The notes: generated by a model not told the origin, from the letters alone. A DNA stretch of 64,000 nt from an uncultured Eubacterium sp. (GCA_904420085.1 CAJFUA010000065.1:1-64000); one strand, 5' to 3'; counted from the stretch's first letter, positions 8,248 to 18,622 are shown. Numbers and translations are program-made.

Positions 8248-9423
8248 TCAATTAATCCTTACATTTTCATTTTCATCTATCGGAATCACCAGACAGTTTT
8301 CACCATCAATCATTTCGCGTCGTATCAGTGGCTTTTTACTTTCATTGACGCGGATAATGATATCTTCACCGGAGCCTGTTGCTTCCTCTATTTTTCTGTT
8401 CAGTTCCTTGATTTCTTCTTTTAGGAAAGCTTTTTCGTTATTATCTTTGACAATCTTTGCCGCTTTGTTTGTAACCATATCTTCCAAAAGAGGCAGTTCC
8501 TCTTCTTTTAGTGCGGAAATGTATTCATTGCTTATTTCAGAAGCTCTTGTTGCTCCCAGTCCTGCATATTCCAGTGCATCTGAAACATGCTCCTTTGAAA
8601 TTTCAATTTCGTCCGGCTCGCTGTCACAAATCTGAGCCAGCTCAATGTTGACGGATTCCATGATATCTTTCACGACTTCCACATCTGTAGCTTCGGCTAC
8701 CATTTCACACAGAAGATTCTGTTTCTGAGCAAAGGTTTTTTTAATTTTACACCCCAATATTTCTGTAATAAATTCCTGATGGGGATTTTTTGAGTCCGCT
8801 GTGTACATCAAAACAGAATGAATGTCTGTCGTTCTTTCGTTAAATGCCGGGAAAATAAATCCTGTCTCCGGCATACCGACCATCCATTCCCGGTTCAGGG
8901 TGCCGATTTTCTGCTCTGATTGATTATATCCCAGTCCCGGTTTGGATAGAATCATCGGGCAGATGGCACAGATAATATATTCATATACTTCCTCTGACTC
9001 ATCCAGTTTCATATTATCGGAAGTTTTTGTCATTACATCATACCGGTCATGAAATAATAAAATAAGATAATTCCCCATGGAATCATAATTTTCAATCATC
9101 ATATCATAAAACCGGTTCAGTAGTCCTTCGTCCATTAATGCGCTTTTTTTCAGCCCCATAAGAAACTGCTGGTGGCCTCCCGGTTTTTCTTCATCCAGAG
9201 GAAAATCTAATTCCAACAGATTGTTTCCTAAATTGGTGGACAGGACTTTTTTCGCAATCTCTAAATATTTAAAGTATTCTTCGTCTTCCAGATTCAAAAA
9301 ACTTTCATCTAAATTTGTAACTTTATTTTTCTGGTCATCAATATAGCAGCCGCACATTTTCGTAAAAGAACAACTGTCCTTTTTTAATCTTCTCCGCAAT
9401 TCATTTACTGATTTCTTATCCAT
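8248..9423 (-). CDS. DUF4317 family protein
   Basis: N-term MDKKSVNELRRRLKKDSCSFTKMCGCYIDDQKNK resembles DUF4317. Confidence 0.8.
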   Translation of the reverse strand: MDKKSVNELRRRLKKDSCSFTKMCGCYIDDQKNKVTNLDESFLNLEDEEYFKYLEIAKKVLSTNLGNNLLELDFPLDEEKPGGHQQFLMGLKKSALMDEGLLNRFYDMMIENYDSMGNYLILLFHDRYDVMTKTSDNMKLDESEEVYEYIICAICPMILSKPGLGYNQSEQKIGTLNREWMVGMPETGFIFPAFNERTTDIHSVLMYTADSKNPHQEFITEILGCKIKKTFAQKQNLLCEMVAEATDVEVVKDIMESVNIELAQICDSEPDEIEISKEHVSDALEYAGLGATRASEISNEYISALKEEELPLLEDMVTNKAAKIVKDNNEKAFLKEEIKELNRKIEEATGSGEDIIIRVNESKKPLIRREMIDGENCLVIPIDENENVRIN

Positions 9424-9441
9424 TTTTCTCCACTCTCACAT

Positions 9442-10143
9442 TTATTTATCGTTGGTTACGTCACCGCTGACACTTAAATCAATCGGTTCTCCCAGATATT
9501 TTGGTTCCGGTTTATATATACACTTTCCAAAAGATTTTACTCTTGCCAGATACTCGCGGAACTTCCAATAAGCCATTTTTTTGCTGTAAAATCTCAAATC
9601 AGACGGAACACCGTAAGCCTCAAGCCCCAACATGTCTGCAATATACAAAGCCCGGTACAGATGATATTCCTGAGTGACAATAATAATTTTTTTCGCGCCA
9701 AATATTTCCTTTGCCCGGTATAAAGAATCATAGGTCTCAAACCCTGCATGATCCATAAAAATATCTTCCGACGGAACTCCTTCTGCAACAGCATAATTTT
9801 TCATAGTATTTACTTCATCATGTTCCTCTCTTCCATGATCTCCGGACATAATGATTTTAGATGCACATCCCTGTTGATATAACCAGTCTCCGATTTTAAT
9901 TCTGTCTTCCAGCATCCATGTAGGACTGCCATCTTCCCGTATTCCTGCACCTAGAACCAGAATACAGTCCGCCTGAATATCGGAAACTTCATCCACTGAT
10001 AAAACTCTGCTTTTCTCTTTGAGCACCATGTACAGGTTAATTCCCACAATAAGTAATACCAAAGCAATACCAAGAAACAGACCCCATAATAATAATCTGA
10101 TTATCATCTTCTTTTTCTTCTTATCCTCTTTCTTAATTTTCAT
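9442..10143 (-). CDS. SanA/YdcF-like (DUF218) membrane protein
   Basis: N-terminal TM; ADCILVLGAGIREDGSP, IIMSGDHGREEHDE, TQEYHLYRALYIA. Confidence 0.9.
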   Translation of the reverse strand: MKIKKEDKKKKKMIIRLLLWGLFLGIALVLLIVGINLYMVLKEKSRVLSVDEVSDIQADCILVLGAGIREDGSPTWMLEDRIKIGDWLYQQGCASKIIMSGDHGREEHDEVNTMKNYAVAEGVPSEDIFMDHAGFETYDSLYRAKEIFGAKKIIIVTQEYHLYRALYIADMLGLEAYGVPSDLRFYSKKMAYWKFREYLARVKSFGKCIYKPEPKYLGEPIDLSVSGDVTNDK

Positions 10144-10153
10144 ATGTATTTCC

Positions 10154-11602
10154 TCATTGCGATAAGTTGTTTCTATACTGTGAAGGAGTCAGACCTGTGA
10201 GGCTTTTAAAGGTTTTCATAAAATGTTTTTCATGTTCATAGCCCACTGCTCTTGATATTTCATTGACTTTCATATCTGTCTCTGTCAGCAGTTTTTTTGC
10301 CTCTCCCACACGTACATCCTTCAGATAATTGACAAAATTTGTCCCGGTGTACTGCTTAAATGTAAAAGAAAACAAAGAATAATTCATCGAAACATGATTG
10401 GAAACAACCGCCATATTTAAGTTTGTTGCATAGTTTTCTTTAATAAAATCAATGGCTTTCTGCATTTTTATACTTGTTTTATGCTCGTCCATATTATCAC
10501 TGATCAATTCATCAAACCGTTTAATCCATTGACGAATGACTTCCATATATTCATCAATGTTCTGGTAACTGAACATATCCAGCAACTCCAAAATTTCATA
10601 CTCTTTATTCTTTAACGATTTTTCGTACACCTTCATCGTCGTCTGGATAATCAGTTTCATCTGTTCCTGAAATTCATTGATCGGATATTTTCTTTGCTTA
10701 ACACCTTCCACAAAAACTTCTAATTGTGCCAAAGCCTCTTCCAGTTTATTGGAGCAGATAAGGTTCGCCGTCTGCATCATCAGTTTTACTCCGTACTCAT
10801 ATTCTGTGGCCGGCAAATTATATGTAATGGCATCTACCACCGGCTGGCAGGTCTCAAACGCCGTTCTCCGCATTTCCGCAGCTTCACAAAAAGCCTGTCT
10901 TACATCCATAATATTGCAATATACGGCGCTGATTCCAATATTATGATGGCTCAGTTTTTTTATGACTTCCGTTTTGCAGCCGGCATCACAGATGATAATG
11001 TCCATCTTCTCCTGTCCCTGAACGAAATAATATTTTCCCGGAACTGTCAAATCAACATCTTCCTCTCTTCTGCTAAAGCAAAAGACAATAAACCGTTCGA
11101 ATTTAATAAACTCCCTGACACTCAGACAGATATTTTCAATCTCAACATCTGACACACTGTCATAAAACAGCATATACTGTAATTGATGAAGCGCTGTCTT
11201 TTTCCGCTGAAAATATGCGCGCTCATTTTGTTCCAAATAAGATTCAAATTGTTTCAGTATTTCCGCAATTTTATTTCTGTCAATCGGCTTTAAAATATAT
11301 TCTTTTACACCGTTTCGAAGCATTTCCACCGCATACTTAAAGTCATCAAATCCACTGATGGCAGCCACTAAAGGAAAATTCTTTAATTTTTTTGCTTCTG
11401 AAACCAATGTGATGCCATCCATTTTCGGCATTCGGATATCTGTAAACATCACATCAACCGGTCGGCTCTTTAATATTTCAAGAGCAGCCTCTCCATTATT
11501 ACATTCAATAATTTCTTCCACTTCCACATCCGAACGCTCTATCATAGAGCGGATGCCCTGTCTGATTAGTTTTTCATCTTCCACCAATAATAATGTTTTC
11601 AT
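10154..11602 (-). CDS. AraC-type response regulator (YesN-like)
   Basis: REC domain (LLVEDEKLIRQG..FTDIRMPKMDG..LKPI) and C-terminal AraC HTH. Confidence 0.95.
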   Translation of the reverse strand: MKTLLLVEDEKLIRQGIRSMIERSDVEVEEIIECNNGEAALEILKSRPVDVMFTDIRMPKMDGITLVSEAKKLKNFPLVAAISGFDDFKYAVEMLRNGVKEYILKPIDRNKIAEILKQFESYLEQNERAYFQRKKTALHQLQYMLFYDSVSDVEIENICLSVREFIKFERFIVFCFSRREEDVDLTVPGKYYFVQGQEKMDIIICDAGCKTEVIKKLSHHNIGISAVYCNIMDVRQAFCEAAEMRRTAFETCQPVVDAITYNLPATEYEYGVKLMMQTANLICSNKLEEALAQLEVFVEGVKQRKYPINEFQEQMKLIIQTTMKVYEKSLKNKEYEILELLDMFSYQNIDEYMEVIRQWIKRFDELISDNMDEHKTSIKMQKAIDFIKENYATNLNMAVVSNHVSMNYSLFSFTFKQYTGTNFVNYLKDVRVGEAKKLLTETDMKVNEISRAVGYEHEKHFMKTFKSLTGLTPSQYRNNLSQ

Positions 11603-13377
11603 TGTCCGTTCTCCTTATCTGCCGGAATTTGTATCAATACTTTGGTAAACAGTCCTTCTTTTGAATAAATCGAAAGTCCGTAGGCATTTCCAAAGTACAT
11701 TTTTATACGCTGCTGTACGTTATATAGCGCCCGTCCATGTTCTTTTTCATCCTCAATGCTATCGGCTGTCTGAATTGTTTCCTGCAGACGTTTCAACTGT
11801 TCCTCTGACATTCCCGCACCGGCATCGGAAACCTCAATATTTATGGTATCATTGTCTACAAAAGCCTTAATATAGATAGATGTATCTTCCGCCACATTTT
11901 CAATTCCGTGATATACGGAATTTTCCACAATAGGCTGTAGAGACATTTTGGGTATCTTAATTTTCATTAGTTCTTCCGGAATATTTAACGACAAATAGAT
12001 TTCGTAATCCTGTCTCAAATTCATTAAATCCAGATAATTTCTGATATGGTTAATTTCCGTCTTTAATTCTACCATGCCTGTTGTCCATTGCATACTGTAT
12101 CGGAACATATTTCCAAGAGAGGTAACTGCATCACTGATTTCGTAGTCTTCCTTGATTTCTGCCATCATTTTGATTGTCTCTAACACATTGTACATGAAAT
12201 GGGCATTGATCTGATTCTGCAGGGAACGTATCTCCGCATTTTTCGTCAGAAGTTCCTTGTTTGTGTTTTCAATATTCAATTTTTCCAAAGTTGACAACAT
12301 ATCATTAATCTGTTTTCCCAGTTCTGAAATTTCATCATTTCCTTTTTCTGTCAATCGAATATGCTCACCACTTTTTATTTTGCTGACTTCCGATGTGAGA
12401 TGATTAAATCTTGAAAAAGAACTTTTAATCAAAATAACAATGAGAATGATAAAACATATCATGGAAACAAAAAGAACCACAAAATAAAGCATCTGACTTC
12501 TGTAATAAGATTCCACAATTTCTTTTGTACTGCTTGTATGAATGTACACACCGTTTAAAGAGGGACAATCCAAAGTGGAAACAACACTGGTTTCATGATT
12601 AAACTTCATGGTTACCGAATCGGACTTTTTAGAATCTGCCAGTTTTAAAATTGCATCTCTGTTATTTTTGACAATTTTCTGTGAAACATCGGAACTGTAA
12701 ATTTTTCCATCATTCGTGACAAAACAGGAAAATTCATTTCCCTGTTTCTTATAAAAGTTTAAAAATAAATCCTCTAAATTCGTAGATACTTCTAAGACGG
12801 CCAGCAAATTGCCATTATCATCTGTTATATCCGTCACGAGCCCGGCAAGATGACTGTTTCCCGGATTATTGGAATATAAACTGTCAGAATAATCAAAAAT
12901 CCATCTGTTATTTTCATAAGCATCTGCCCATTCCAAATTTTTCATTCTGCTGATTTTATAAAAGCAGGGCTGCCTTTCCGTAATATTTGCATTGACAAAA
13001 AAACGGACATTATAAATATACGGATTAATATTAATCATGTAATCAATATTGCCTATTTCTGATTTATAAAACTCAATTTTCTCAACAGTTCCTAAATCAT
13101 TTCCCTTTTTCACCTCTTGAATATAATGAAGCACAGACTCTTTTTGCAGCATGATCTGTTGCATAAGATAGCAGGTTTCCTCCACATCTTTCAACTGGTT
13201 AGAAACATTTAACATATTTGTTTTCTCGTTGGATAAGGCAACTTCCTTGGCATTTTCAGACATGTTAAAAAACATGGTTGCCGTCCATAAAAAGGTACAT
13301 GCAATCAATACTGCAACAATAATGAGAATAATTTTATTACACAAAGAAAGCTTACGTTTTGATTTTTTCTTAATCAT
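11599..13377 (-). CDS. YesM-like sensor histidine kinase
   Basis: Two TM with extracellular sensor, HAMP, His_kinase (QINAHFMYNVLETIK), HATPase; 4-bp overlap with response regulator. Confidence 0.95.
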   Translation of the reverse strand: MIKKKSKRKLSLCNKIILIIVAVLIACTFLWTATMFFNMSENAKEVALSNEKTNMLNVSNQLKDVEETCYLMQQIMLQKESVLHYIQEVKKGNDLGTVEKIEFYKSEIGNIDYMININPYIYNVRFFVNANITERQPCFYKISRMKNLEWADAYENNRWIFDYSDSLYSNNPGNSHLAGLVTDITDDNGNLLAVLEVSTNLEDLFLNFYKKQGNEFSCFVTNDGKIYSSDVSQKIVKNNRDAILKLADSKKSDSVTMKFNHETSVVSTLDCPSLNGVYIHTSSTKEIVESYYRSQMLYFVVLFVSMICFIILIVILIKSSFSRFNHLTSEVSKIKSGEHIRLTEKGNDEISELGKQINDMLSTLEKLNIENTNKELLTKNAEIRSLQNQINAHFMYNVLETIKMMAEIKEDYEISDAVTSLGNMFRYSMQWTTGMVELKTEINHIRNYLDLMNLRQDYEIYLSLNIPEELMKIKIPKMSLQPIVENSVYHGIENVAEDTSIYIKAFVDNDTINIEVSDAGAGMSEEQLKRLQETIQTADSIEDEKEHGRALYNVQQRIKMYFGNAYGLSIYSKEGLFTKVLIQIPADKENGQ

Positions 13378-14960
13378 TATTTATCCAGTCCTAATTTTTC
13401 TATATTTTCATTCATTTGTTCTGTAAGTGCTGCAAGTACATCTTGATAACCCATCTCATATCTTGTTTTTATATAAGAGTGGTAAATGCGGTCAAATTCT
13501 TTATCACTTTTTGCCAAAAGAAGTTTCGGCAGGGTTTCACCCCAGATAGTATCAATACTGTTCTTCACTTTTCCGATTTTTGAATTAGAATCAAAGGTAA
13601 TGGTATATTGTCCCACATAGGTTGTATATGGGTATGTCCATTGTTTTAACTGTGTTACCGGATTGTTTTCATCATCTTTTATCCATTGTGATCCCATGGC
13701 ATCATTTTGCATCATCCAGTAACAGGAGTCGGCACCGTATTTTTCGTCAAACTCTGCTCGATCCGTATACAGGATTTTTTTAATATCATTTTTCATTTCC
13801 GGAACACCGTCTTCGTTATAATCCCATGTTTTTCCTTCTACCCCCAGCCATGTCATCTTCTGCCCCTCTTCACTAATTAAGTATGTAAGTAATTTAATTG
13901 CTTTATCCGGATTTTCACAATTTTTTGAAATAAGTGTTACCGTCCAGCCGTTTACACTTGTTCCAGGCAGGGTGTAATCATCTCCGGCTGCATTTTTAGG
14001 ACCGTCCACGGCAATATAAATGCTGTCCGGGTCCTTAGCATACAGATTTTTTTCCTGATCTGCCATATCCGTATACTGATAAAGCATACAGAAATATTGC
14101 CCGTTGTTTATTTTCTCAGACATTTGCGTTCGGAAATCAAGAAAAATTTCATCTTTTAAAAGACCTTCCCGTCCTAACTGATTAAAAGCTTTCAACCATT
14201 CCACATAATCTTTATTTTTAATTCGGTCTATGGCATTTCCGTTCTCATCTACATAGGGAACTGCCAGAAAATCAAACAGATAGTTGTCAAAGGAGTCACA
14301 GCCAATCTCGTTAAATTCCGTACATCCCACAGGAATCATTTCCTTTCCATCGATTGTAGGAAACATCTCTGCCGCTTTTTTTACTGCACGAATAAATCCT
14401 TCCGGTGTGGTCATATCCGGGCTGCCGATTGCCTCATAAATATCTTTTCTCACAAGAAAAGTCTCATTGGATGCCAATGTGTCATATTTCTCATAATCGG
14501 AAGGCGAACAGGCGGAATTCGGATACCGGTACAGATGTCCGTCATCACTTTTATGCCAGTTTGCCACCTCATCATTGATTACTTCATAAAAATATGTATC
14601 ATATTTGTCTGCCAGCGTATCCAGAGCATATACCTTTTCCTCACTGATCAGTTCACTGATTTGCGGCTCCCACCATCCCAATGTAATGATGTCAGGCAGA
14701 GTGTCACTGGATATCATTGCATCCAGTTTTTCATTGGGATCTCCTGACGGGGTAATAAATTCAATATCACACCCTGTTTCTTCCGTAATGGCTTTAGAAA
14801 CCATATTATTCCCCCAATCGGTAGTAAACCAGGAAAAATTGATATACCATGAAAGATTCACTTCTGCTTTCTTTTCGGACTGTTCCCTGTCGCATCCTGC
14901 TAACAACAAAATAACCATCATACAGAGAAAGCACGCTGAAAATTGTTTGATTTTTCTCAT
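13377..14960 (-). CDS. Extracellular solute-binding lipoprotein (sugar ABC SBP-like)
   Basis: Lipobox LLAGC; LDAMISSDTLPDIITLGWW; SBP family 1-like; stop overlaps kinase start. Confidence 0.92.
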   Translation of the reverse strand: MRKIKQFSACFLCMMVILLLAGCDREQSEKKAEVNLSWYINFSWFTTDWGNNMVSKAITEETGCDIEFITPSGDPNEKLDAMISSDTLPDIITLGWWEPQISELISEEKVYALDTLADKYDTYFYEVINDEVANWHKSDDGHLYRYPNSACSPSDYEKYDTLASNETFLVRKDIYEAIGSPDMTTPEGFIRAVKKAAEMFPTIDGKEMIPVGCTEFNEIGCDSFDNYLFDFLAVPYVDENGNAIDRIKNKDYVEWLKAFNQLGREGLLKDEIFLDFRTQMSEKINNGQYFCMLYQYTDMADQEKNLYAKDPDSIYIAVDGPKNAAGDDYTLPGTSVNGWTVTLISKNCENPDKAIKLLTYLISEEGQKMTWLGVEGKTWDYNEDGVPEMKNDIKKILYTDRAEFDEKYGADSCYWMMQNDAMGSQWIKDDENNPVTQLKQWTYPYTTYVGQYTITFDSNSKIGKVKNSIDTIWGETLPKLLLAKSDKEFDRIYHSYIKTRYEMGYQDVLAALTEQMNENIEKLGLDK

Positions 14961-14990
14961 AATTTCCTCCTAAGTAACAATTATAAAAAT

Positions 14991-16124
14991 CTATTCTAAA
15001 ATTTCTCTTAATGGCTTCTGTTGTTTTTTTCGTGTAATTTCCATCAATCCCAGTTTCGTGATATCAACCACACTGCACAAAGTGAAATCTGAGGCAGTAT
15101 ATAATCTCATATCATTGAGCAGTTCATCATAATATACTTTGTCCATATTGATAAAGTCCACAAGAATGGTTCCCGAAATATTTCTGATTTTAAGCTGTCT
15201 GGCTATTTCTGATGCCGCCTCCTGATTAATTTTCAATATGGTCTTCTTTCGGTTGGTATGCATGTCAGCTTTACCGCTATTAACATCAATCACCGTCATT
15301 GCTTCCGTATGCTCAATGACCAGATATGCGCCTGATTTTAACCATACATGCCGATTGGTAGCATTCTGGATATGTTTTTCCAAAGCATATTTATTTGCCA
15401 GACTGATTTTTGAATCATCATTCCATAAAACAGGGATATGATTCATGGACAGTTCATTATACATTGTTTCTACATCTGTAAGAATTGTTCCATTTTGCTC
15501 TTTCATAAAAGCTTTACAGATATCTACAATATAATTCTTTTTGGCGATAATTGTTTTTGGTTTCAGATGCATTGCTTTCTTCTGATATTCCCCATATTGA
15601 ATGCGTAATTTTTCTGCCTCTTTTTTTAATTCATCCAATGTATAGGTAACAGCTTTGGTCCTTATGATAAAGCCGTATGTCTCATCCGTTAATTTCAAAA
15701 GACTGTCTCTCAATTTTTTTCTTATATCTTTATCCTTAATTTTTTTTGATATGTTAATTCCCGTATCTCCTACCGTCAGAACAAGGGCATCAGACGGGAT
15801 ATTCAGTTTCCATGTGAGAAGATAATCTTTTGATTTTACTTTATCACCGGATACCTGAACTAGCAGTTTATCGCCTTGTTTTACAGGAAACGGAATCCCT
15901 GTCAGAGACAGAAACCCTTTCTGTTCACCGTCAAATTCCACAAACGCGGCATTGATATTTCTCACAACATCTTTTACATATCCCAGATAAATATTTCCTA
16001 CCGGCGATTCTGACTGAAAATCATAAATCCGGCACAATATGTCATTTTCAAACTGAAATCCGAATATTCTGTTTCTTACTTTTGAAATAATCAGAAAATT
16101 ATTCAATCCATCCTCCAACATCAT
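14991..16124 (-). CDS. Rne/Rng family ribonuclease (short form)
   Basis: S1-like N-term (GNIYLGYVKDVVRNINAAFVEFDGEQKGFLSL), catalytic VIDVNSG and ILVDFINMD. Confidence 0.9.
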   Translation of the reverse strand: MMLEDGLNNFLIISKVRNRIFGFQFENDILCRIYDFQSESPVGNIYLGYVKDVVRNINAAFVEFDGEQKGFLSLTGIPFPVKQGDKLLVQVSGDKVKSKDYLLTWKLNIPSDALVLTVGDTGINISKKIKDKDIRKKLRDSLLKLTDETYGFIIRTKAVTYTLDELKKEAEKLRIQYGEYQKKAMHLKPKTIIAKKNYIVDICKAFMKEQNGTILTDVETMYNELSMNHIPVLWNDDSKISLANKYALEKHIQNATNRHVWLKSGAYLVIEHTEAMTVIDVNSGKADMHTNRKKTILKINQEAASEIARQLKIRNISGTILVDFINMDKVYYDELLNDMRLYTASDFTLCSVVDITKLGLMEITRKKQQKPLREILE

Positions 16125-16770
16125 CTAAGGAAGTCCACCGATCCTCTTTCAAACAATACATATCGAGTCTTTCATATTGTACAAATTCAGGTAAAGTTAC
16201 ATTGGCAAATTGAGCCAGTTCCTGAATGACCAGTTCCGGCTTTAAATTGGCCGCACTGCCCTGGGCTACTTTCATGAAAATGCCGTTGTCTCTGCGTTCC
16301 ATCTCATATATCATCGGTTTGATATCAACAATCTTTTCGCTTCGCTTTGTTTTTTTCAGCACCGGAATAGACTGTTGATGATAAAATTTGTCTGTCACAT
16401 CTTTTGAAAATCTGTCCAGATATACAAAATAATCCGCACCTGCCACAATGGACATTGCGTTTTTTGCCTCTTTTGGAAGTGATTTATAACTTAGCACTTC
16501 CACCCCTTCCACATTTTGTCTATTTAAGGCTTCCATCATTATTCTGCTTGACTTTGTGCTGTTTACTTCAATATCAAAATATTCGCCTCTGCTGATGATT
16601 CCCACGCCTAAAGGTGCGGCAAAGGACATTTTCGGATGTGGGGAAAACCCTTCGGAATATACAATATCCACGTTGGCTCTGCGCATTACTTTCTGAAAAT
16701 AGCGGACCATGTCAAGGTGTCCCACAAATTTCATCATTCCCTGTTTGGCAAATCTAATTCTTATTTTCAA
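16099..16770 (-). CDS. TIGR03936 family radical-SAM-associated protein
   Basis: KIRIRFAKQGMMKFVGHLDMVRYFQK; ORF start replaced by TTG at 16770 preceded by GGAGGAGGTG. Confidence 0.85.
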   Translation of the reverse strand: MKIRIRFAKQGMMKFVGHLDMVRYFQKVMRRANVDIVYSEGFSPHPKMSFAAPLGVGIISRGEYFDIEVNSTKSSRIMMEALNRQNVEGVEVLSYKSLPKEAKNAMSIVAGADYFVYLDRFSKDVTDKFYHQQSIPVLKKTKRSEKIVDIKPMIYEMERRDNGIFMKVAQGSAANLKPELVIQELAQFANVTLPEFVQYERLDMYCLKEDRWTSLDDVGGWIE

Positions 16771-18622
16771 AGCAGACACCTCCTCCAAACGTTGCTGCAC
16801 CGCAGCCGGAACACTGCATCCGACAGTTCGGGGTTACTTTTTCTTCTTTGGCATGATGCCATTCTCTTAATAAAAAACTTTTGGTTACGCCTGTATCAAT
16901 AAAATCCCAAGGAAAAATCTCATCATCTGCCCGTTCTCTTGTAATATAAAAATCCAAATCCACATTTGTCTCTCTCAACGCTTCTTCCCAGATGTTTTTA
17001 TCGTGACATTCGGACCATGAATCGTATATTCCGCCTTTCTCATACACTTTTAAAAGGGTTTTGGATAATTTTCTGTCGCCTCTTGCCAAAAGTCCTTCCA
17101 ATACACTGATATCCGACTCATGCCAGTGATATCTGATGCTTTTTCTGTTCCGCAATGTTTTCAATCTGTCATTGACTCTGTGTGCCTTGTCCAAAAACTG
17201 CTCTGCCGTACACATAGGCGCCCACTGAAAAGGAGTGAACGGTTTTGGCACAAAGAAAGAAGTGCTTGCCGTAATCTGACATTTGCCCTGTCTTTCCTCC
17301 TTTGGAACCGTGTCATAATACAGCTCGGCGATTTCCTCGCACAAATCCATAATTCCGTCTACATCCCCATTGGTTTCTGTCGGCTGTCCTAACATAAAGT
17401 AAAGTTTTACCTTATTCCATCCGCCGGAAAATGCCTGTCTGGAACCATTTAAAATATCTTCTTTCGTTAATCCTTTATTGATAACATTTCTCATGCGCTG
17501 GGTTCCTGCTTCCGGCGCAAAGGTAATGGAACTTTTTTTCACATCCTGCACTTTGCTCATAACATCCAAGGAAAAAGCGTCAATACGAAGAGATGGCAGA
17601 GAAATATTGATATGTTTCTTTTTGCATTCCTCCATCAGAAAATCAATCAGTTCCTGCAATCGGCTGTAGTCACTGGTGCTTAAAGAACTGAGAGAAATTT
17701 CGTCATGCCCGGTACTTTCCAACTGAGCAAGGGCAATTCGTTTTAGTGTTTCTAAACTTTTTTCCCTAAGTGGTTTATAAACAGAGCCTGCCTGACAGAA
17801 TCTGCATTCTCTGATACATCCTCTCTGAATTTCAAGTACGCATCGGTCCTGAACAATTTTTGTAAAAGGAACCAATGGTTTTTCCGGATAACACACATGA
17901 TCAAAATCCAATACAATATCTTTTTTTACCACCTTTGCCGCATTTGGATTATTTGGTTTTATTTCTCTGATGGTACCGTCTTCATGATAAGAAACATCAT
18001 AAAACATAGGTACGTACATACAGGGTATGGCAGCCGCCATTTGAAGAAAATCTCTTCTGGTGCCGCCTTTTGCCTTATTTTCTTTATACAAATCCATCAG
18101 ATGGTAATACTCGGTCTCGCCTTCTCCGATATAAAAGATATCAAAAAAGTCAGCGATAGGCTCTGGATTATAGGCGCAAGGTCCTCCACCGATCACAATG
18201 GGCTCCTCCTCTCCCCGGTCCTTTGCCAGAAACGTGATTTTACTTAAATCCAACACCTGGAGAATGTTTGTGTAACACATCTCATACTGCAGGGTAATTC
18301 CCAGAAAATCAAAATTTCTGACCGGTTCCTGCGATTCCAGAGCAAACAGAGGAATCTCCTTTTCACGCATAATTTTGTCCAAATCAATCCATGGAGAATA
18401 AACTCTCTCACAGTAAATATCCTCTCTTTTGTTTAACAAATCATAAATAATCTGTATCCCCAGATGAGACATGCCAATATCATATACATCCGGAAAACAC
18501 ATGGCAAAACGGATATCAACATCTTTCGGATTTTTTTTCACCATATTCACTTCACCGCCAATATATCTTGCCGGTTTTTCTATTTTCATTAATATTTCAT
18601 CACTTAAAGCCAGTTTTCTCAT
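16754..18622 (-). CDS. TIGR03960 family B12-binding domain/radical SAM protein
   Basis: RGCIRECRFCQAG radical SAM motif; synteny with TIGR03936. Confidence 0.92.
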   Translation of the reverse strand: MRKLALSDEILMKIEKPARYIGGEVNMVKKNPKDVDIRFAMCFPDVYDIGMSHLGIQIIYDLLNKREDIYCERVYSPWIDLDKIMREKEIPLFALESQEPVRNFDFLGITLQYEMCYTNILQVLDLSKITFLAKDRGEEEPIVIGGGPCAYNPEPIADFFDIFYIGEGETEYYHLMDLYKENKAKGGTRRDFLQMAAAIPCMYVPMFYDVSYHEDGTIREIKPNNPNAAKVVKKDIVLDFDHVCYPEKPLVPFTKIVQDRCVLEIQRGCIRECRFCQAGSVYKPLREKSLETLKRIALAQLESTGHDEISLSSLSTSDYSRLQELIDFLMEECKKKHINISLPSLRIDAFSLDVMSKVQDVKKSSITFAPEAGTQRMRNVINKGLTKEDILNGSRQAFSGGWNKVKLYFMLGQPTETNGDVDGIMDLCEEIAELYYDTVPKEERQGKCQITASTSFFVPKPFTPFQWAPMCTAEQFLDKAHRVNDRLKTLRNRKSIRYHWHESDISVLEGLLARGDRKLSKTLLKVYEKGGIYDSWSECHDKNIWEEALRETNVDLDFYITRERADDEIFPWDFIDTGVTKSFLLREWHHAKEEKVTPNCRMQCSGCGAATFGGGVCFENKN

